This document shows positions 1 to 53,819 of a stretch of DNA of 64,000 nt, piece by piece (within the stretch, counting starts at the first letter, position 1; each line of letters starts with the position of its first letter). The notes under the pieces were generated by a model. That model was not told the DNA's origin and searched no databases. It worked only from the letters and a program-made list of their open reading frames with translations. This DNA is from Adiantum capillus-veneris (taxonomy: Eukaryota; Streptophyta; Polypodiopsida; Polypodiales; Pteridaceae). The position numbers were made by a program, and so were the translations under genes. Location: NCBI GenBank assembly GCA_014529385.2, contig CM043959.1, forward strand, positions 64,681,753-64,745,752, in the 5' to 3' direction.

Positions 1-41163
<41,163 letters not shown>

Positions 41164-42160
41164 ACCTGGGTGATGGGAGCAGCTCGTCAATTTCCGCTTA
41201 TCAAGTACAAAAGCAAAAGAACCGCAAAGAACTCATGTAGGTTAAAGTGTAAGGGATCTTTGATGGGGTGCTTTTCAAATATTGTCCACGTGATCATGGA
41301 GGCATGTAGACAAATGTTGAGTGTGGGGATTGATACAGGGTTTGAAGGTGATCTGATCACTTGGTGTGAGAGGTTATGTAAGAAGAGTGATGTGAGGCTT
41401 GATATATTTGGGTGAAGTCTCACTATTCTTGCTAGCAAATGGGTGGTTATTACACCACAACCCGCCCATCAATTTCTCCATATGAAACAAAATGAATATT
41501 GTAATGAGTCTGGAGTATTTCTGATTTTAAGTGGATTTAAGTCTAGTTTCAAGTTTTGCAAGGAGTATTTGTAAAATGGTATTCATCTCCATAGCATATC
41601 ATGCCACAGTTATTTCTAAAAGAAGCGTTGGCCCGTTTGAGCGCATAATTGGACATTTGTACATCGACTATGGTCATCCCCTACAATAGGGTTGTGGCAA
41701 CTCTCTGTATTAATTGAAGACCTTTTCCCCTGCTGTACAGCTGGCGTTTATCTGAAGATTTTCCTTATGGGGAGTGAGTGGTACACATTTTGTCTGAAAG
41801 TGGAATGTTGAGAATGACTCAAACTTAAGGAACCTCATTAGCTCTTGAGGGAGTTATGACAGGTTGAGATATTGTCTTCGATTTTGTGCTTCGATATTAT
41901 GCCATACATCATAAATGGGTTTTGATTCGCCTCAGTTTGTTGTTGTCATTCTTTTGAGTCATTCTTATCTCACTCTGAATATTCTGGCTAGTTGTGAAAA
42001 TGAGCAAATTAAATAAGATGTATGTGCAAAAGCTTATGGCAAATGAAGGCACGATTGAGATTGAAGTTTTGAAGAACAATGCTTTGAGAACAAAGGAGGC
42101 ATAGCTAGGTCTAGAAAGAAGAAACTTAGTAGTAGAGTCCGAAAATCGAATTTCAATACT
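41164..42160 (+). other. Probable 3' UTR of the aminopeptidase and unannotated flank
   Basis: The first about 350 bp after the stop are unique-looking. An A-rich AAACAAAATGAATATTGTAA stretch near 41484-41503 could hold a polyadenylation signal. Nothing else is recognised up to the repeats at 42160. Confidence 0.4.
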
Positions 42161-42162
42161 CA

Positions 42163-42725
42163 AATCTTTCTAAATCTTGAGAATTTACAAAGTCAATCTA
42201 ATTTTTGAGGTAAGCTAGAAGGAATGTGAGTTTTAGGTTTTTTTAAAAACTCGACATACATACACCAAAATATTGCATTGTAGCATGCTTCTTCATATGT
42301 AGCAAGATCAGTGCTAAAAAGGCCTTATGGAGCACACATGCAATGAAATCACTCTCTGTAAAACTGCCTTGCTTAATTCTAAGAGGACCTATGAAATGTT
42401 CTTTTACTCGAATCTTTTTAAATCTTGAGGATTTACAATGTCACTCTAATTTTCGAGATAAGCTAGAAGGAACGTGATGGAGTTTTAAGTTTGTTTTAAA
42501 ACTTGACATACATACACCAAAACATTGTGTGTGAGCATGCTCCTTTACATGTAGCAAGATCAGTGCTAAAAAGGCCTTGCAGAGCGCACATGCAATCAAA
42601 CTCAACATGCTTTAGGTTTGTTTTTAAACTCAACAGCATGCTCCCCAATATGTAGCAAGATTAGTGCAGGGAGCATACATGCAAATAAAACTACTTTCGG
42701 TAAAACTGCCTTGTTTTGATTCTAA
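42163..42725. repeat. Diverged tandem repeat, about 247-bp unit, 2.3 copies
   Basis: Units starting AATCTTTCTAAATCTTGAG (42163) and a near copy (42410) share CTCGACATACATACACC-like, GTAGCAAGATCAGTGCTAAA and TAAAACTGCCTTG blocks. A partial third unit runs from about 42610. No coding or TIR structure was seen. Confidence 0.8.
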
Positions 42726-44185
42726 GAGGGCCTCTATGAAATGTGCCTGTCAACACGCTTGTCATTTTGAGCCCAATGTAGAAAGCTGAAGGTCAAATAT
42801 ATACTAAACTTAATGCTTCAGCAAGCTATTATGCAAATGGGTGGATCAATGACAGACCACTCCTATCACGCTTGTGACAAGGAAGGTAGGCGGTGAGAGA
42901 ACAGAGAAGCCAAGGAGCGCCCTTTCGTAGGCAAAGCAGCTTGGCAAGGAGAAGGCAAGTGAGGACCATTGTACACCCTTTTTCACGACAGACAGAGAGA
43001 GAGGGGGGGTATCTTGCTTGTGGTTTGCATGTGTGCAACCTTATGTCTTCAAGGTCCTTGGTCAGGTGGCAAGGGGTAGGGAAAGGACAGTGACCGTTGC
43101 GTGTAGTGTGTGCGACCAGTTGGCGATCGCAGTGTCCAGCAGTGGGCTTGGGAGCACATATACGAGGAAAGGTCGTTGCCGTCAAGGTCCAGGGGAGGGG
43201 GGCGATGCCCATATTTTCTGCAGCCTGATGTGTCAACTACACAACAGCCTTGCTGTCGCTATCAACTCTTACTGAAAATTCCATGTGCTGATGTGGTTGA
43301 GACTCAGAGCTAGTCTGTGACGACTGGGATTCTGTGTGCTGACTTGTTAGCTATCCAAGCCAGCAAAATGGTGTTGCATGTTGAGTTGTGAAGGATCCAA
43401 CGGTGTGTTTGCAATGTTTTGCTCATTAAAGTCTAACAGATGGAGGGCCAAGATCTGCAGCGCCCCGACCCTAGACCGTCAAGGTCTTGGGTCGGGCGAC
43501 TGAGCATCCTAGCCTTCCATTTGCAATCCATTACTGGCCATAACTTTGAGCAGTCAAATGTACGACACACCAGTTGTTGCAGTCTCTCGCCAATCATTGC
43601 CAACCAACTCAACGATCAGAATTTCCTCCCTAGCCTCCAATCGACTGTAGACCAGTTCTCCTGCTGACAACTCACCAGCCAAAATCGCACTTGCTAGTGA
43701 CAAATGAGCATCCGGAATTTGATCCAATACTGCTCACAAGTGTACCACTGCAGCACCTACAACACAGCCTACAGGCACATGAGCAGAGAAGCCACTCCTT
43801 TGGGAGCCAATCATTGCCTATGTTCCTTGCAGGCCTCACAATTCCAAGCATGTTAGAGTGCTAGTGGCTCCCCTCCCCAAGAAACTTGACGACTGGGAAT
43901 GGTCCGTCGGTGATCATTCCCTCGTAATTACTGCTCCTGCCATGGCTCCCGGCTCCCCACCAATCGCCATGCGATTTTAGTACGGGGAATAATCACTGAC
44001 AGACCATTCCCTACCACTCAGAATTTTGGAACCAAAGGACGCGATCATTTTCTTCCAACTCAGCTATCGTACATGCAGTGACCTCTGTGACCTGTCCAAC
44101 CAATTATTGCTATCGTACTCAGCTATCGTACATGCAGTGACCTCTGTGACCTGTGTGTAGATTCCTGCTTGTTGCTGTGCCATTA
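42726..44185. other. Intergenic stretch without recognised genes, with inverted and direct repeats
   Basis: Short open frames here show no conserved motif. Structures seen are a hairpin at 43464-43496 (CCCGACCC..GACC / GGTC..GGGTCGGG), an imperfect 27-bp inverted repeat (43895-43921 with 43984-44011), and a 59-bp tandem duplication (CAGCTATCGTACATGCAGTG at 44061 and 44120). Confidence 0.5.
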
Positions 44186-45096
44186 TGTCATAAAAACTAA
44201 TATCTAATACTCCCAAATGATTTTCTCATGTTAAACTGATCATTTAATATAGGAAAGTACCAAGGAAGAAAAAGCTAAAATATTGGTAAAGCTATCATAC
44301 CGGTAAAATATTGGGAAACCTGTCATACCGGTCTCTGTGAGGGATCCAAAGGAGAAAAAATAGGGATCCAAAGGGGGATAGTCTGCAAAGAGCAATATGC
44401 TTCAATGGGGTTAAAAAGACCTAAAGTTCAACTCCATTAAGACTTCCATAGATTAAGGTTCCCAATTTTTTTATTCAATTGTCCAAAGGCCAATGCAATG
44501 GAAAATTGGATGGTCATGGGAAGACTAAAAAGTCTTTTAGGAAGGAGGGGGAGAGCCCATATTGTAGGGGATGAGAGAGAAACAAACACACACACACACA
44601 CACACACTCTCTCTCTCAAAGACTCTCCCTTTACACAAAGGGAATATTGGACACATGTCAAGCTCCTAGGTCAGTTGCCCCCAACTTCCCCTCAAATCCT
44701 CTTGGATGGCCATAGAGGTGGACCAATGAGAATTAGGCTAGAGTAAATTTAATCTAATCAATTTAGAAATGCTCGATAAAAGAATTGATAGAAAATAAGT
44801 TCCCTAGAAGACTATTGGACAATTTACCAAGGGGTCCAATGAGCATTCAACAAGCCAATGGCTTGCCTGATTCCTATTGGTCAGTAAACTAAGAGGTCCA
44901 ATGAGAGTTTGATTGAATTATTTAATTACTTAAAGCTCTCACAAAAGGGGAAAGGGGGACACATGTCACAAGGCTACCACTTATGCTTCTTAATTGTGAT
45001 TGGCTAAGCCTTGCAGGGGCCAATGGGAAGCCAGCAAGAGCAAATTGGAGGAGGGGTCGACCAAGAGAAAGAGAGGATGGAATTTTAGTCTATCTT

Positions 45097-45147
<51 letters not shown>

Positions 45148-45877
45148 ACACACAATTGATGTGTGCAAGAAGAACTCCACCTCCTTCTCCAAGCATTGAG
45201 AAGTAGAGGCCTACACCAACAACTCTTGGCTATGGAATGCAAATCCAACCAAGAGCCAAGCTTCAATGGCTACTTCTTTCTTGTAAGATACACCTTCTTC
45301 CTCTCAGTCTTTCCTCATTCCCCTGCTAGCTGTCACCATTTTTGAAGGTGTGTGAGGTCTTGAGATTGAGGCTAGGGTCACTAGGTGTGTTTTTCAAGCA
45401 TAATTGGGTGCATGAGGCTTCCATCTTCATTGCACCATTGAATTTTATCAAGGAACACAAGAATTGTATTGTACAAAAGTCTCCTATGATGGGAGAAGCT
45501 CTAGTACAAAGCCTTTATGGAGGGGGGCCGATTCCATGTAAATCCGGTCCTCAACTGTTGTCAATTGTTCTATTTCTCTCTCTTTGTAAGTATTGTAAAT
45601 GCCAAATTAGCTAGGTGTAAATTGCTATGTTGCTTCCTCAAATTAAGTACTCTTTCTATGCTCATTAGGAACTTGTTCTTAATGAAGTGCTCACTATGTT
45701 ATCAATTTCCGCTACTCACAAGTTACTAGTGCATTAAATGTTACACATTGATTGCCACCGCAAGCTTGTATGAGACCTGCTCTTACTAAGAGGATCATCT
45801 ACGGAGAACCTTTGCTAGCCTAATTGCTTCTGCTTTGGCTCATCGGCCATTGGTCTAGCCAAACTTAGGTAGTTACA
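44186..45877 (+). mobile_element. Probable family C LTR, stand-alone
   Basis: It starts TGTCATAAAAACTAATATC, matching 62146 (TGTCAAAAAATATAATATC), and shares CCAAATGATTTTCTCAT. Later blocks match too: GGAATGCAAATCCAACCAAG (45235 and 63240) and the GATGGGAGAA..GGAGGGGGG segment (45488-45530 and 63580-63622). The 3' end is placed at GTAGTTACA (45877) by the TG..CA rule only. A 35-C run (45099-45133) and (CA)n lie inside. Confidence 0.6.
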
Positions 45878-47500
45878 AACTGCTATTTGGGATTGCGAAG
45901 GTGCAGGGCAGCCCGTTGATGTGGCGTACACACGGTGATCACTGATTTGCTCTCCAAAACTAGTATGCCTTGATTGATTCTCTATGGAAATGGTGTAAAT
46001 TAAACAAGAAGAGCAATGCTGTACCTTTCACCTTATATCATGTCTTATTCTCGAGGCTTTGTGGTGTCTCTCCTCAAATCTTTCACCAAAAACTCTATGA
46101 CCTCACATCACAAATGAGATTTTGCATTAAAGGATGTATAGAGGTGAAAATTTGCACATTGTAATAAAGATCGAGAGAGATGCATTTTGTGCATTTGCAA
46201 TGCTTGTGCCCATTTAAAAAAAAATCCCATACGTATGTATGATGTGGAGTTAGTATCATTCTCCACATTTATAATAACACTAATACCGTAAGGAACATGT
46301 CCTTCCCCCGCCAGTTTTATTCCCTCTAATGTCGAAGGGGGAATTATTCTTCTCCTCCAACATTAGAGGGACTTTCTTATTGTAAAACTAGTCTTGCTTG
46401 GTGGGCCTCGCTATATAACACTTATAGAATATAGCAAGACATATGCAAATTGACATTTAACATCGTGCACTGAAGGAAACAGAAGCATGACTAATTTGGC
46501 AATGGCGGCACTGCGTGAAGCATATATACATTTGGAAAATGCTATCGTTTTTTTGAGAGGAGGCAGAGTTTAGTGCTTCAATCAATAGAGATTTTAGGGA
46601 TGATTATAAAACTATTACTATTTTATTTTTTATTATGGGAGGATACAAAGTTGTTTTAAAAATGAAACGATGGAGATTGATATGAGTATTTTAATAATGA
46701 AACCATCTACTTGATGTGAATTTTGCAAATGGGTTATGGGCACAATAATTGAGGAAAGAGAGAAGAAATGTTATTATTATTATTTTTTAATGTGAGGATA
46801 CAAAGTTGTTTTAAAAATTAAATAATAGAGATTGATATGAGTATTTTAATATTGAATGAGTCTACTTGATGTGAATTTTACAAATGGGTCATGGGCACAA
46901 TAATTGAGGAAAGAGAGAAACAGGATGTTGTGTTAGCAAAGAGAACATCAACTTTCAATGAGACATGTACGATAGTGGCAAGGAGAACTTAGATCTTTAT
47001 TTTTTGTTTCAAGAACATGTATTTCTTGCAGTGAGGGGAATGAGCTCTTAGAACATTATATCCAACGGAACTTGTACTACTATGTCTACTGATGAACGTT
47101 TTTTCTAGTATACGTGCTACATGTAAATTCTTGCAGACGGAAAGTATATCAAAAATAAAGTTTTCATCGAATGGCTGGTAGTGAAGAACGTCGGATCCCA
47201 TTTTTGAAGGTGTTTGTCGAGTGTGCTCTGCCTTTCTTCTTTTGTAATTGTTTGTGACACCTATGTACTTTCATCCGTTTTGTCGGCATGTGATGGAGTA
47301 GATGGTGTATCCGATATCCGTTGTTTTTTTCTCGATTGATTGTCCTGCTCGAGCAGTAGAACTTGACTGTTGTTGCCTTGTTCTGTATAGCAAAAACAAA
47401 AAAAAGGAATCAGGATTAGTGCAAGATTGCACGCTGGAACTTGAGAATATTAGACTATATATTCAAGTGAGATATTTGGTGATTTTTTTTAAAAAAAAGG
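45878..47500. other. AT-rich stretch with an inverted repeat and a tandem duplication; no gene
   Basis: Perfect 11-bp arms CCCTCTAATGT/ACATTAGAGGG enclose a partly paired centre at 46322-46370. A 155-bp unit (GGATACAAAGTTGTTTTAAA at 46641 and 46796) is tandemly duplicated across 46625-46920. No coding region was recognised. Confidence 0.7.
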
Positions 47501-47516
47501 TGGTGCGACCTATGGG

Positions 47517-47792
47517 TTAGTTGTCGATGTTGATGAAAGCGTACGGATTAGAGCTTCCAAACTGTGCTTTGTAAACATCCTTGTTGTGTTGCCATGTCAT
47601 CTTTTGCTCGTCATTGAACCGTTTCTTGAAGCTTGCCAAGATCTCGCTTGCGTCATTGTTCATTGTATCTAGCAGGTCCTCGAGCACGACATCATAGCCA
47701 TAGTGCAACATCTCGAGAATGTAGGGCTTTATTGCTGTCTTCATTTGAAGCAAACGATTACCATCCTTGACTGTCATGAGATCCTCGTGCAC
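47517..47792 (-). CDS. Unrecognised open frame, 91 codons
   Basis: It starts MHEDLMTVKDGNRLLQMKTA and has an acidic, helical composition (YDVVLEDLLDTMNND, ILASFKKRFNDEQKMTW), ending in INIDN. No known motif. It lies about 800 bp downstream of the Helitron helicase on the same strand and could be a captured exon or part of the element. It may not be a gene. Confidence 0.3.
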   Translation of the reverse strand: MHEDLMTVKDGNRLLQMKTAIKPYILEMLHYGYDVVLEDLLDTMNNDASEILASFKKRFNDEQKMTWQHNKDVYKAQFGSSNPYAFINIDN

Positions 47793-48601
47793 GTTAATTT
47801 CTATAGTTAGTTTATCAACGATCTCTTTAATTAGACCTGGAAAAAAAGAGTATTAGAAAGCATAAACAAAGAATTTTTCCTTGTAAAAAAGCATGTTTAA
47901 TGTTTATTGTAGATAGCAAAGAAATGACAGGAAGGGAAAATATAAAATTACACTCATGTTGATATGTGTATAGAACTAACATGTTGCTCTTTTGATACCC
48001 ATGCTGTTGTTTTGTTCGAGATGTTTTATGGATCTGTCTATTAACAATCACAACTTTGCATAGTTTGCAAAACCCTTGATGTAAGCATTCGGGCGGCAAC
48101 CTGCCAGGTTAAGCAGGTGCATTTGCTTCTCCGTCGGATACTAACGTGGCTTGAGTTGGGGGTGATTCTTCGAGGCGATGTTTTGCTTGAAAAGGGTAAC
48201 AAGTCTCTGCAAGGTTATACAAATGTGATTAGTATGTACATTGAAGAAACATAATGTGATATATTTTATAGAGTAGTATACCTTCAAATTGCTCATTTTG
48301 TTCTGCTAGTTATCTACGTTGCCTGCAATGGTGACATCATCAGATTTTGTAATGAGAAAACCAATAGGATAATTGTGCAGAACCGCTGAGAAAGTGGTCA
48401 TAAGAAATGAGATGAAATTAGAGCGCAGGACAATGTTATAAAGAGTGGAGTGTAAGTTAACGGCAATTCCGAAAGATCAACATAGAGAAAGAACTCTTGA
48501 GATATCAGTTATGTATTTAGAGAGTATTTGTTGCACAAATGCTGCATATGGAAATTTTGTGAACTATAGGAATACAGGATTAAGTGGCTACAGAAACTTT
48601 C

Positions 48602-50216
48602 CTAATGAATTCCATGTACAATATGAAGTGGAACAGGTTGAAATATATTAGGAGTTGGTAGATTGAGAATTCGGAGATTTTGACGATCTGTGATTCGCAA
48701 TAACATGATATATGCAAGCCTCGGTGCAAATGCATCTCTGAAGATAAGTAGAACTTTGCTAGAAATTGTTGCACACTGTGCCTTGTGTCTAGTCATGGCG
48801 TATGCAAGTGTCAAGGGGAACATGGATTTGTGAAAGCATGTGCCATTGACCGAGGTTCGTCTATGCTTTGTTCGACAAAGCGCCATCTTTTTCCCGGTTC
48901 AATGAATGAGAACAACAATACATGTAAGTTGATCTTCGGTGTTATGTGTTATGGCATCAACAAGCACCGATTGTAGTAATTCAATGTTTTCAGTGATCAT
49001 GCAACGAGCCCCAATTGCGATCGAATCCCACTCGTTGAACTTAGGGTCTAGAGCCACTGCTGAAGTACATTTATGTTATCCGCATTCGTCTTCATGTCAA
49101 ATTTTGTAATGTCAATTTGATTGTACAACTTATTCAAGGCAAGGTTGTTGTAGTGTTGGGCGTCTGATCTATGAGTGCAATTTATTGTAGTGGTGTTGTT
49201 GATGTAGTCATGCACATCCATTTCATCTATAATGCATGCACCCAAGGTACAATTGATCTCATCTATGGTTGGTCTTCATGCATCCAATGCATCGAGCTTG
49301 TGATATGGCATGCGTTACAAAGCTCTCATGCGTGATTACAAACTGGGAGCAACTGTGCAACGTCACCGAGCAAGAGAACACATTTGTTGTTGAAGGGATC
49401 TGCCAATGTACTGCATGTTACATTGACAAGTTGTCTTACGATAAGGTAAGAAATGGTTCGTGTTAACATAGACAACTCGTCTATGATTATAATATCTGCC
49501 TCTTTATGTCCAAATATCGCTCATTGGTGTCATGAATAGAGAGGGGATACTGTTGATAATTGGTTAGTATCTTGAAATGATAATGGACTGTAGATGCAAT
49601 GCTGCTAAGTCTTGTTGCTGCAGCTCCAGTGGATGCAGTACGTATGACGCTCATGTTTTGTCTGTCATACTCATATGTCAAATAGATAATAAGATGTGTT
49701 TTTTCGCTCTCCGGTGTGCCCGTGACAACATGCAAGCCATTCTTGGAATTCAAAAATTTGTTGTATATATTCATCTGTTCCGTTGTGAGTTCTTAGGTCA
49801 TTGACAACAACAAACTCCTCTAATATGGCGAGTGACTTTAGTCGATGATGGTCCATGATTGGGTCATTACCTGTCGAAGACGTCATTGTTTTATTTGCTC
49901 TTTGCAACTCAGTCTTCTGAAGTATCATATGGACAAGCTGATAGATTTGTTCATTGACTAACATACTTTGTTGTGTATACTCTGTAATGTACATCTCCAA
50001 GTCCTCGTTTCTTTGGATCAGATCCCTCGTCTGACACTCTACGAAGTAAGAGCCCGTTGTATTATCAGGGGATAGAAGCTCGGTCTCTCTTTGGAAGCAT
50101 ACATGACGTAACAAGATGTTATAGAAGAAGGCCTCTGTGTGGTGTCTTGGATGGTATTCGGTGAACCTGACCAATCTTTTATGATGTTTGATGGCATTGC
50201 CATAGTTGTCCACCAA
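48602..50216 (-). pseudogene. Helitron PIF1-type helicase, degenerate
   Basis: On the minus strand a Walker A region is decayed (VVTGTPESEKTH at about 49730, in place of G..G.GKT). Next come STGAAATRLSS (motif Ia-like) and, near 48810-48770, FPLTLAYAMTRHKAQCATIS. The motif-VI-like YIMLLRITDRQNLRIL follows. Order and spacing fit the PIF1 helicase of Helitrons. Stops and frameshifts are frequent, so it is inactive. Confidence 0.68.
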
Positions 50217-52400
50217 AGGTATAGATTGTGCACTTTGCGAACATTTTTGACAATTTGGTTTTTGTGGTACTCAAAGAATGTCAAGTTTTCAAGGGTGGTT
50301 GGTCTAGCACAATACAAATCAACAGGGTGCATCACAATATTGTGTGATTTGGACATGATATGTTGTCTGAGTTCTAGAGGTGATGAATCTATGTAGAACA
50401 CAACATCACTTTTGTTATGATTGGAATCTGTAAGCAGTTCAACACAGCTTCTGTGGCAAAAACTGGCTTAGTTAAAAGAGCAACAATATCAGTTGTAGTT
50501 TAATCTTGTCGAGTCCTTCCAAACCCAATTTTGTGACTGCTTCTGCAAATATGTTTAATGTTCCAATATCTTTAGTCTTCAAGTTGGTCAATAGTACATC
50601 CACTTCAAGGAATTTGGATCTAGAGTTGGATAAGGGTTTGGTTGAATGTCATATGGAAATCATTTTCCATTTTTGTTGTGCACGCATCATGCATCATGAT
50701 ATACATGCATTTGTTTCTTGAGGACGAGCTTGCAAAGTGTACTTGCATGCATTTCATTAGCAAGTGCAATAGGGATATGAGCAAAACTCTCTGATGCAAT
50801 TTGTTCGATGTCGTTCTCATCCACCCATAGGATGACATGGGCATAAAGAGATCCTCTGTTTTGGATCTCATATCATACAAGTTGGTGATAAATTCGGCCT
50901 AGGATTTGGCTTCCTTGTAAGATATAGCGATTCATGAACTGTTTTAGTCGATTGTGAAAGAGCAATGTGCATTCAACTGGGCAATCTTTCCAAGAGAACT
51001 CTGCGTTGAGCGTTCAAGCTATCCTCTCGATTGTACGGATATCATTCCATTTTGTGGCGGTCACTTCATCAGTTAATGTAATGAATATGTTTGGAAAACA
51101 CCATGCATCAACCATGGTAATCAAGTCCTTCAATGAACGTCTATGCGAGGATGGACTGCCAACAATTGTCGTTGGAAGGTTGAAGCAAAATATGTTCCTT
51201 ATGGCTTCCTCGTTGTTAGCATTCTTGTGTGCTCTTTTGTACTTGTTAGTACCTCTCTACAGAATGGTAGTTGTTGTACTGTTCGCGATCAAAATTTCCT
51301 GCTTCAGCTGGTACATTATTAGGAGATATGGCTTGTACAATGTATACAAAGAGAATAGGGTGTGGATTCTCATTCGAATGTAGTCGCTGAATCGAATTTG
51401 TCCATTGTATTGGCCACGTTCATAAGGAAAAAAGAACGGGAAAAGAGCTGACTCTGTTGTGATGTCTTTGAAATCTGATATCTGGCTTGGCAAGCCATTG
51501 TACATGAAGGAAGCAACATGGTTGAGAAACATATCTCCGTCGTCGTGGAGCTGTATGGAACCAAACTCATGCGTGTTGAATGTGGTATATGCATGTTGTC
51601 TTGATGGCTCAGCTAATGTTTCCAAAATCGAGAAGCTGTTTTCATTCTGGGTTTGCTCATCAAGTCAAAGGGTTGTACCTCTGAATGATGACGGATAATT
51701 TCTCCTAGAACCTCTTCAGACACTATGCACAATCCTATTCTTTTGTGTGGTCGTTTGGCCATGCACTTATATCTTTGCAATATGGGATTGTTCTTGATAT
51801 TGAAAGCTAGGACATCTGAAATTGTTGAGGTGGATAGTTCATGACTTGTAGAGTGTAGACTAGCAACACTTGACCAAGATATTAGTGGGTTATCTAGCAA
51901 TGAACTCCGCTCTAGTGATCCTCGTCCTATTGCATGTGTAGTTTTTCTCACATGTCACACTAATCAATACGTCTATAATAATAAGCAATTGTGTATGTAG
52001 TTGTCGAGCATAGAGAATACACTGTATGTAGTCAGGTGCATGGATGACAATATATTCTTGATGGAATTTTTTTGTTTTACAAGAAGTACAAGACTTCCAT
52101 GAGTATTTGACTTTTGCATGTTCCAAAGCGCCCAACAATAATACTGAAGTGAGTGCAGCAGGACTGTCTATTTCATTTGTCTCACGACCTCGTTTGCAGC
52201 CGCGCAAGAGGGACACAGTTCTAGATTGTGAGCAAGGATGTCACATTGCATGATCCAATCTTTATATAGTGAAATAATTCTAAACCATGACCTAGCATAT
52301 GGACGGTGAGCTACTTTCAACTCCGTTGCAATTCGCTCCCTCGATTCTTGACGCTTGGACTGTAATCTTGTAGGCCTTGAGAACTTCATATTGACACCTA
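50217..52400 (-). pseudogene. Helitron N-terminal and replication-initiator region, degenerate
   Basis: A segment at 51257-51625 reads LFPFFFPYERGQYNGQIRFS, then DYIRMRIHTLFSLYTLYKPY, typical of the Helitron-like N domain. Near 50850 QNRGSLYAHVILWVDENDIE aligns with the 'RGSPH.H..LW' region that carries the Rep HUH motif, here reduced to one His. Upstream frames (51613-52389) carry a CPSC motif and a basic region but are not firmly identified. Termini (5' TC, 3' hairpin plus CTRR) were not located. Confidence 0.6.
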
Positions 52401-52755
52401 GTATGGGAGAAACGAGGACAAATAAAGTATGTCATCAACTGTTTAGGTCTAAAGTAAAGATTGACAAAGTGCATTTACGACTGCAATATACTACATGTAT
52501 TTACTACTTATGCATTCAATTCTTTAATACAACACATGTGTCAAATGTTATTATGTATTGACTACCTGCCATATGCAAAGAGTTTCATGTATAATTAACA
52601 TATACAGATGCTGATCGACATCGAGTATAAAGTTCTGAATGCATCATGCATGTAAAGAAAACTGAAGGAAGCAATGTACAAACTTCTAAAACAAGAAAAT
52701 TGATAAAGCATCAATGAATTGCAATTTGAAATGAGTTAAATGGCTGAAATTTAAG
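52401..52755. other. AT-rich spacer, nothing recognised
   Basis: No frame with known motifs. It sits between the Helitron remnant and the next family B element. Confidence 0.4.
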
Positions 52756-52779
52756 AAACTTTTTATTTCTTCTTGGTTG

Positions 52780-53700
52780 ACGGCAAGAGTATGAACGAGA
52801 TATACGAGTTGCTTGGAACCATCTTCGGATGACCAAGAAAGATACAATAAATGCTTACTGTGAGAGATTCTGGAGCTCTTTTTTACCCGCCTCTTCATTC
52901 AAGAAGATCTCATTGAGAGAACAGATTGAGAGGTTTGCCTTGGGTCTACCTACAGAGATCACTGCTTGGAATAGAAGTCAGCTTCTATTTAGGAGTTGAT
53001 GAGTCATGCGAAGCGGAGCTTTGCCATTCACTATGGCCGTCTGACCTACCCCATAGATGAGGCCATGACACAACGAGCCGAATAGAATTCTGGGAATGAA
53101 AGTAGAAAAAAAAGAGCAACTCAGAGAAAAAGGGAGCACGACCCAAGCTTACTCATGAGGAGAGAGCTCGCTTCATCATAGAGGGGAAGTGCTTTGGATG
53201 CAGGGAACATGGACATATCCCCGCAAAGTGCCCTTAAAAGGCACCAAAAGGACAGAATGATAAGGACGACGAGAGGCCTGAGAGTTTGAGAGCAGCTGAG
53301 GAACGTGGCTGAAAAGGCAGATAGAAAAGCAGAACTAGTACCACATGGCGTGGGACCTGCACCGAATCAAATGAATGAAAGTACAAACTTTGCCCTTTTT
53401 TTTGGGGCAAAGTGAAGGATCAGGAAGTTCTTTTGAAGGAGCCAAGGCCAACTTCTTTTCACTTGGAATTGGCGGCTCGATTTGGAATTACGCCCGACAG
53501 ACTGACGCCACAGGCGGAGGTAGTCCGACTGGCACCCGGACGGGATGTTGCCACTACACCGAGCAATGGCAAACTTCGTTTGCAATGACATGGGTGTTCA
53601 GGGCACGCGAGTGACATTCTACTCGGAATCCCTTGGTAGCACAAGAACTACGCCGTGGTCGACTATCGGGCCGAGAAAGCGACTTTGACAAATGAAGGGC
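52780..53700 (+). pseudogene. Family B gag end, zinc knuckle and protease (copy at 52756)
   Basis: The capsid end (RFALGLPTEI-like, 52925-52960) is followed by a CCHC knuckle (CFGCREHGHIPAKC at 53191-53232). A Lys/Glu-rich linker leads to the protease region near 53400-53700. Frameshifts are numerous. Confidence 0.7.
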
Positions 53701-53819
53701 TCAGAGATTGTACTTGATGAACTTCAGTTTCTTTAGTCATTCTTTTGGGAGATAACTGAACGATGGATAAAGGCTAAATATGTTTTGACATGAACAAAAG
53801 AACGCCAAGATTTTTCTCC

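Noticed and set aside
42829-43313. Possible protein gene (135-codon minus-strand frame and plus-strand frames)
   Set aside because: No recognised motif, overlapping frames on both strands and no splice-consistent neighbours.
44498-45345. Small open frames in the family C LTR
   Set aside because: They include microsatellite translation (His-Thr, Pro runs) and lack conserved motifs.
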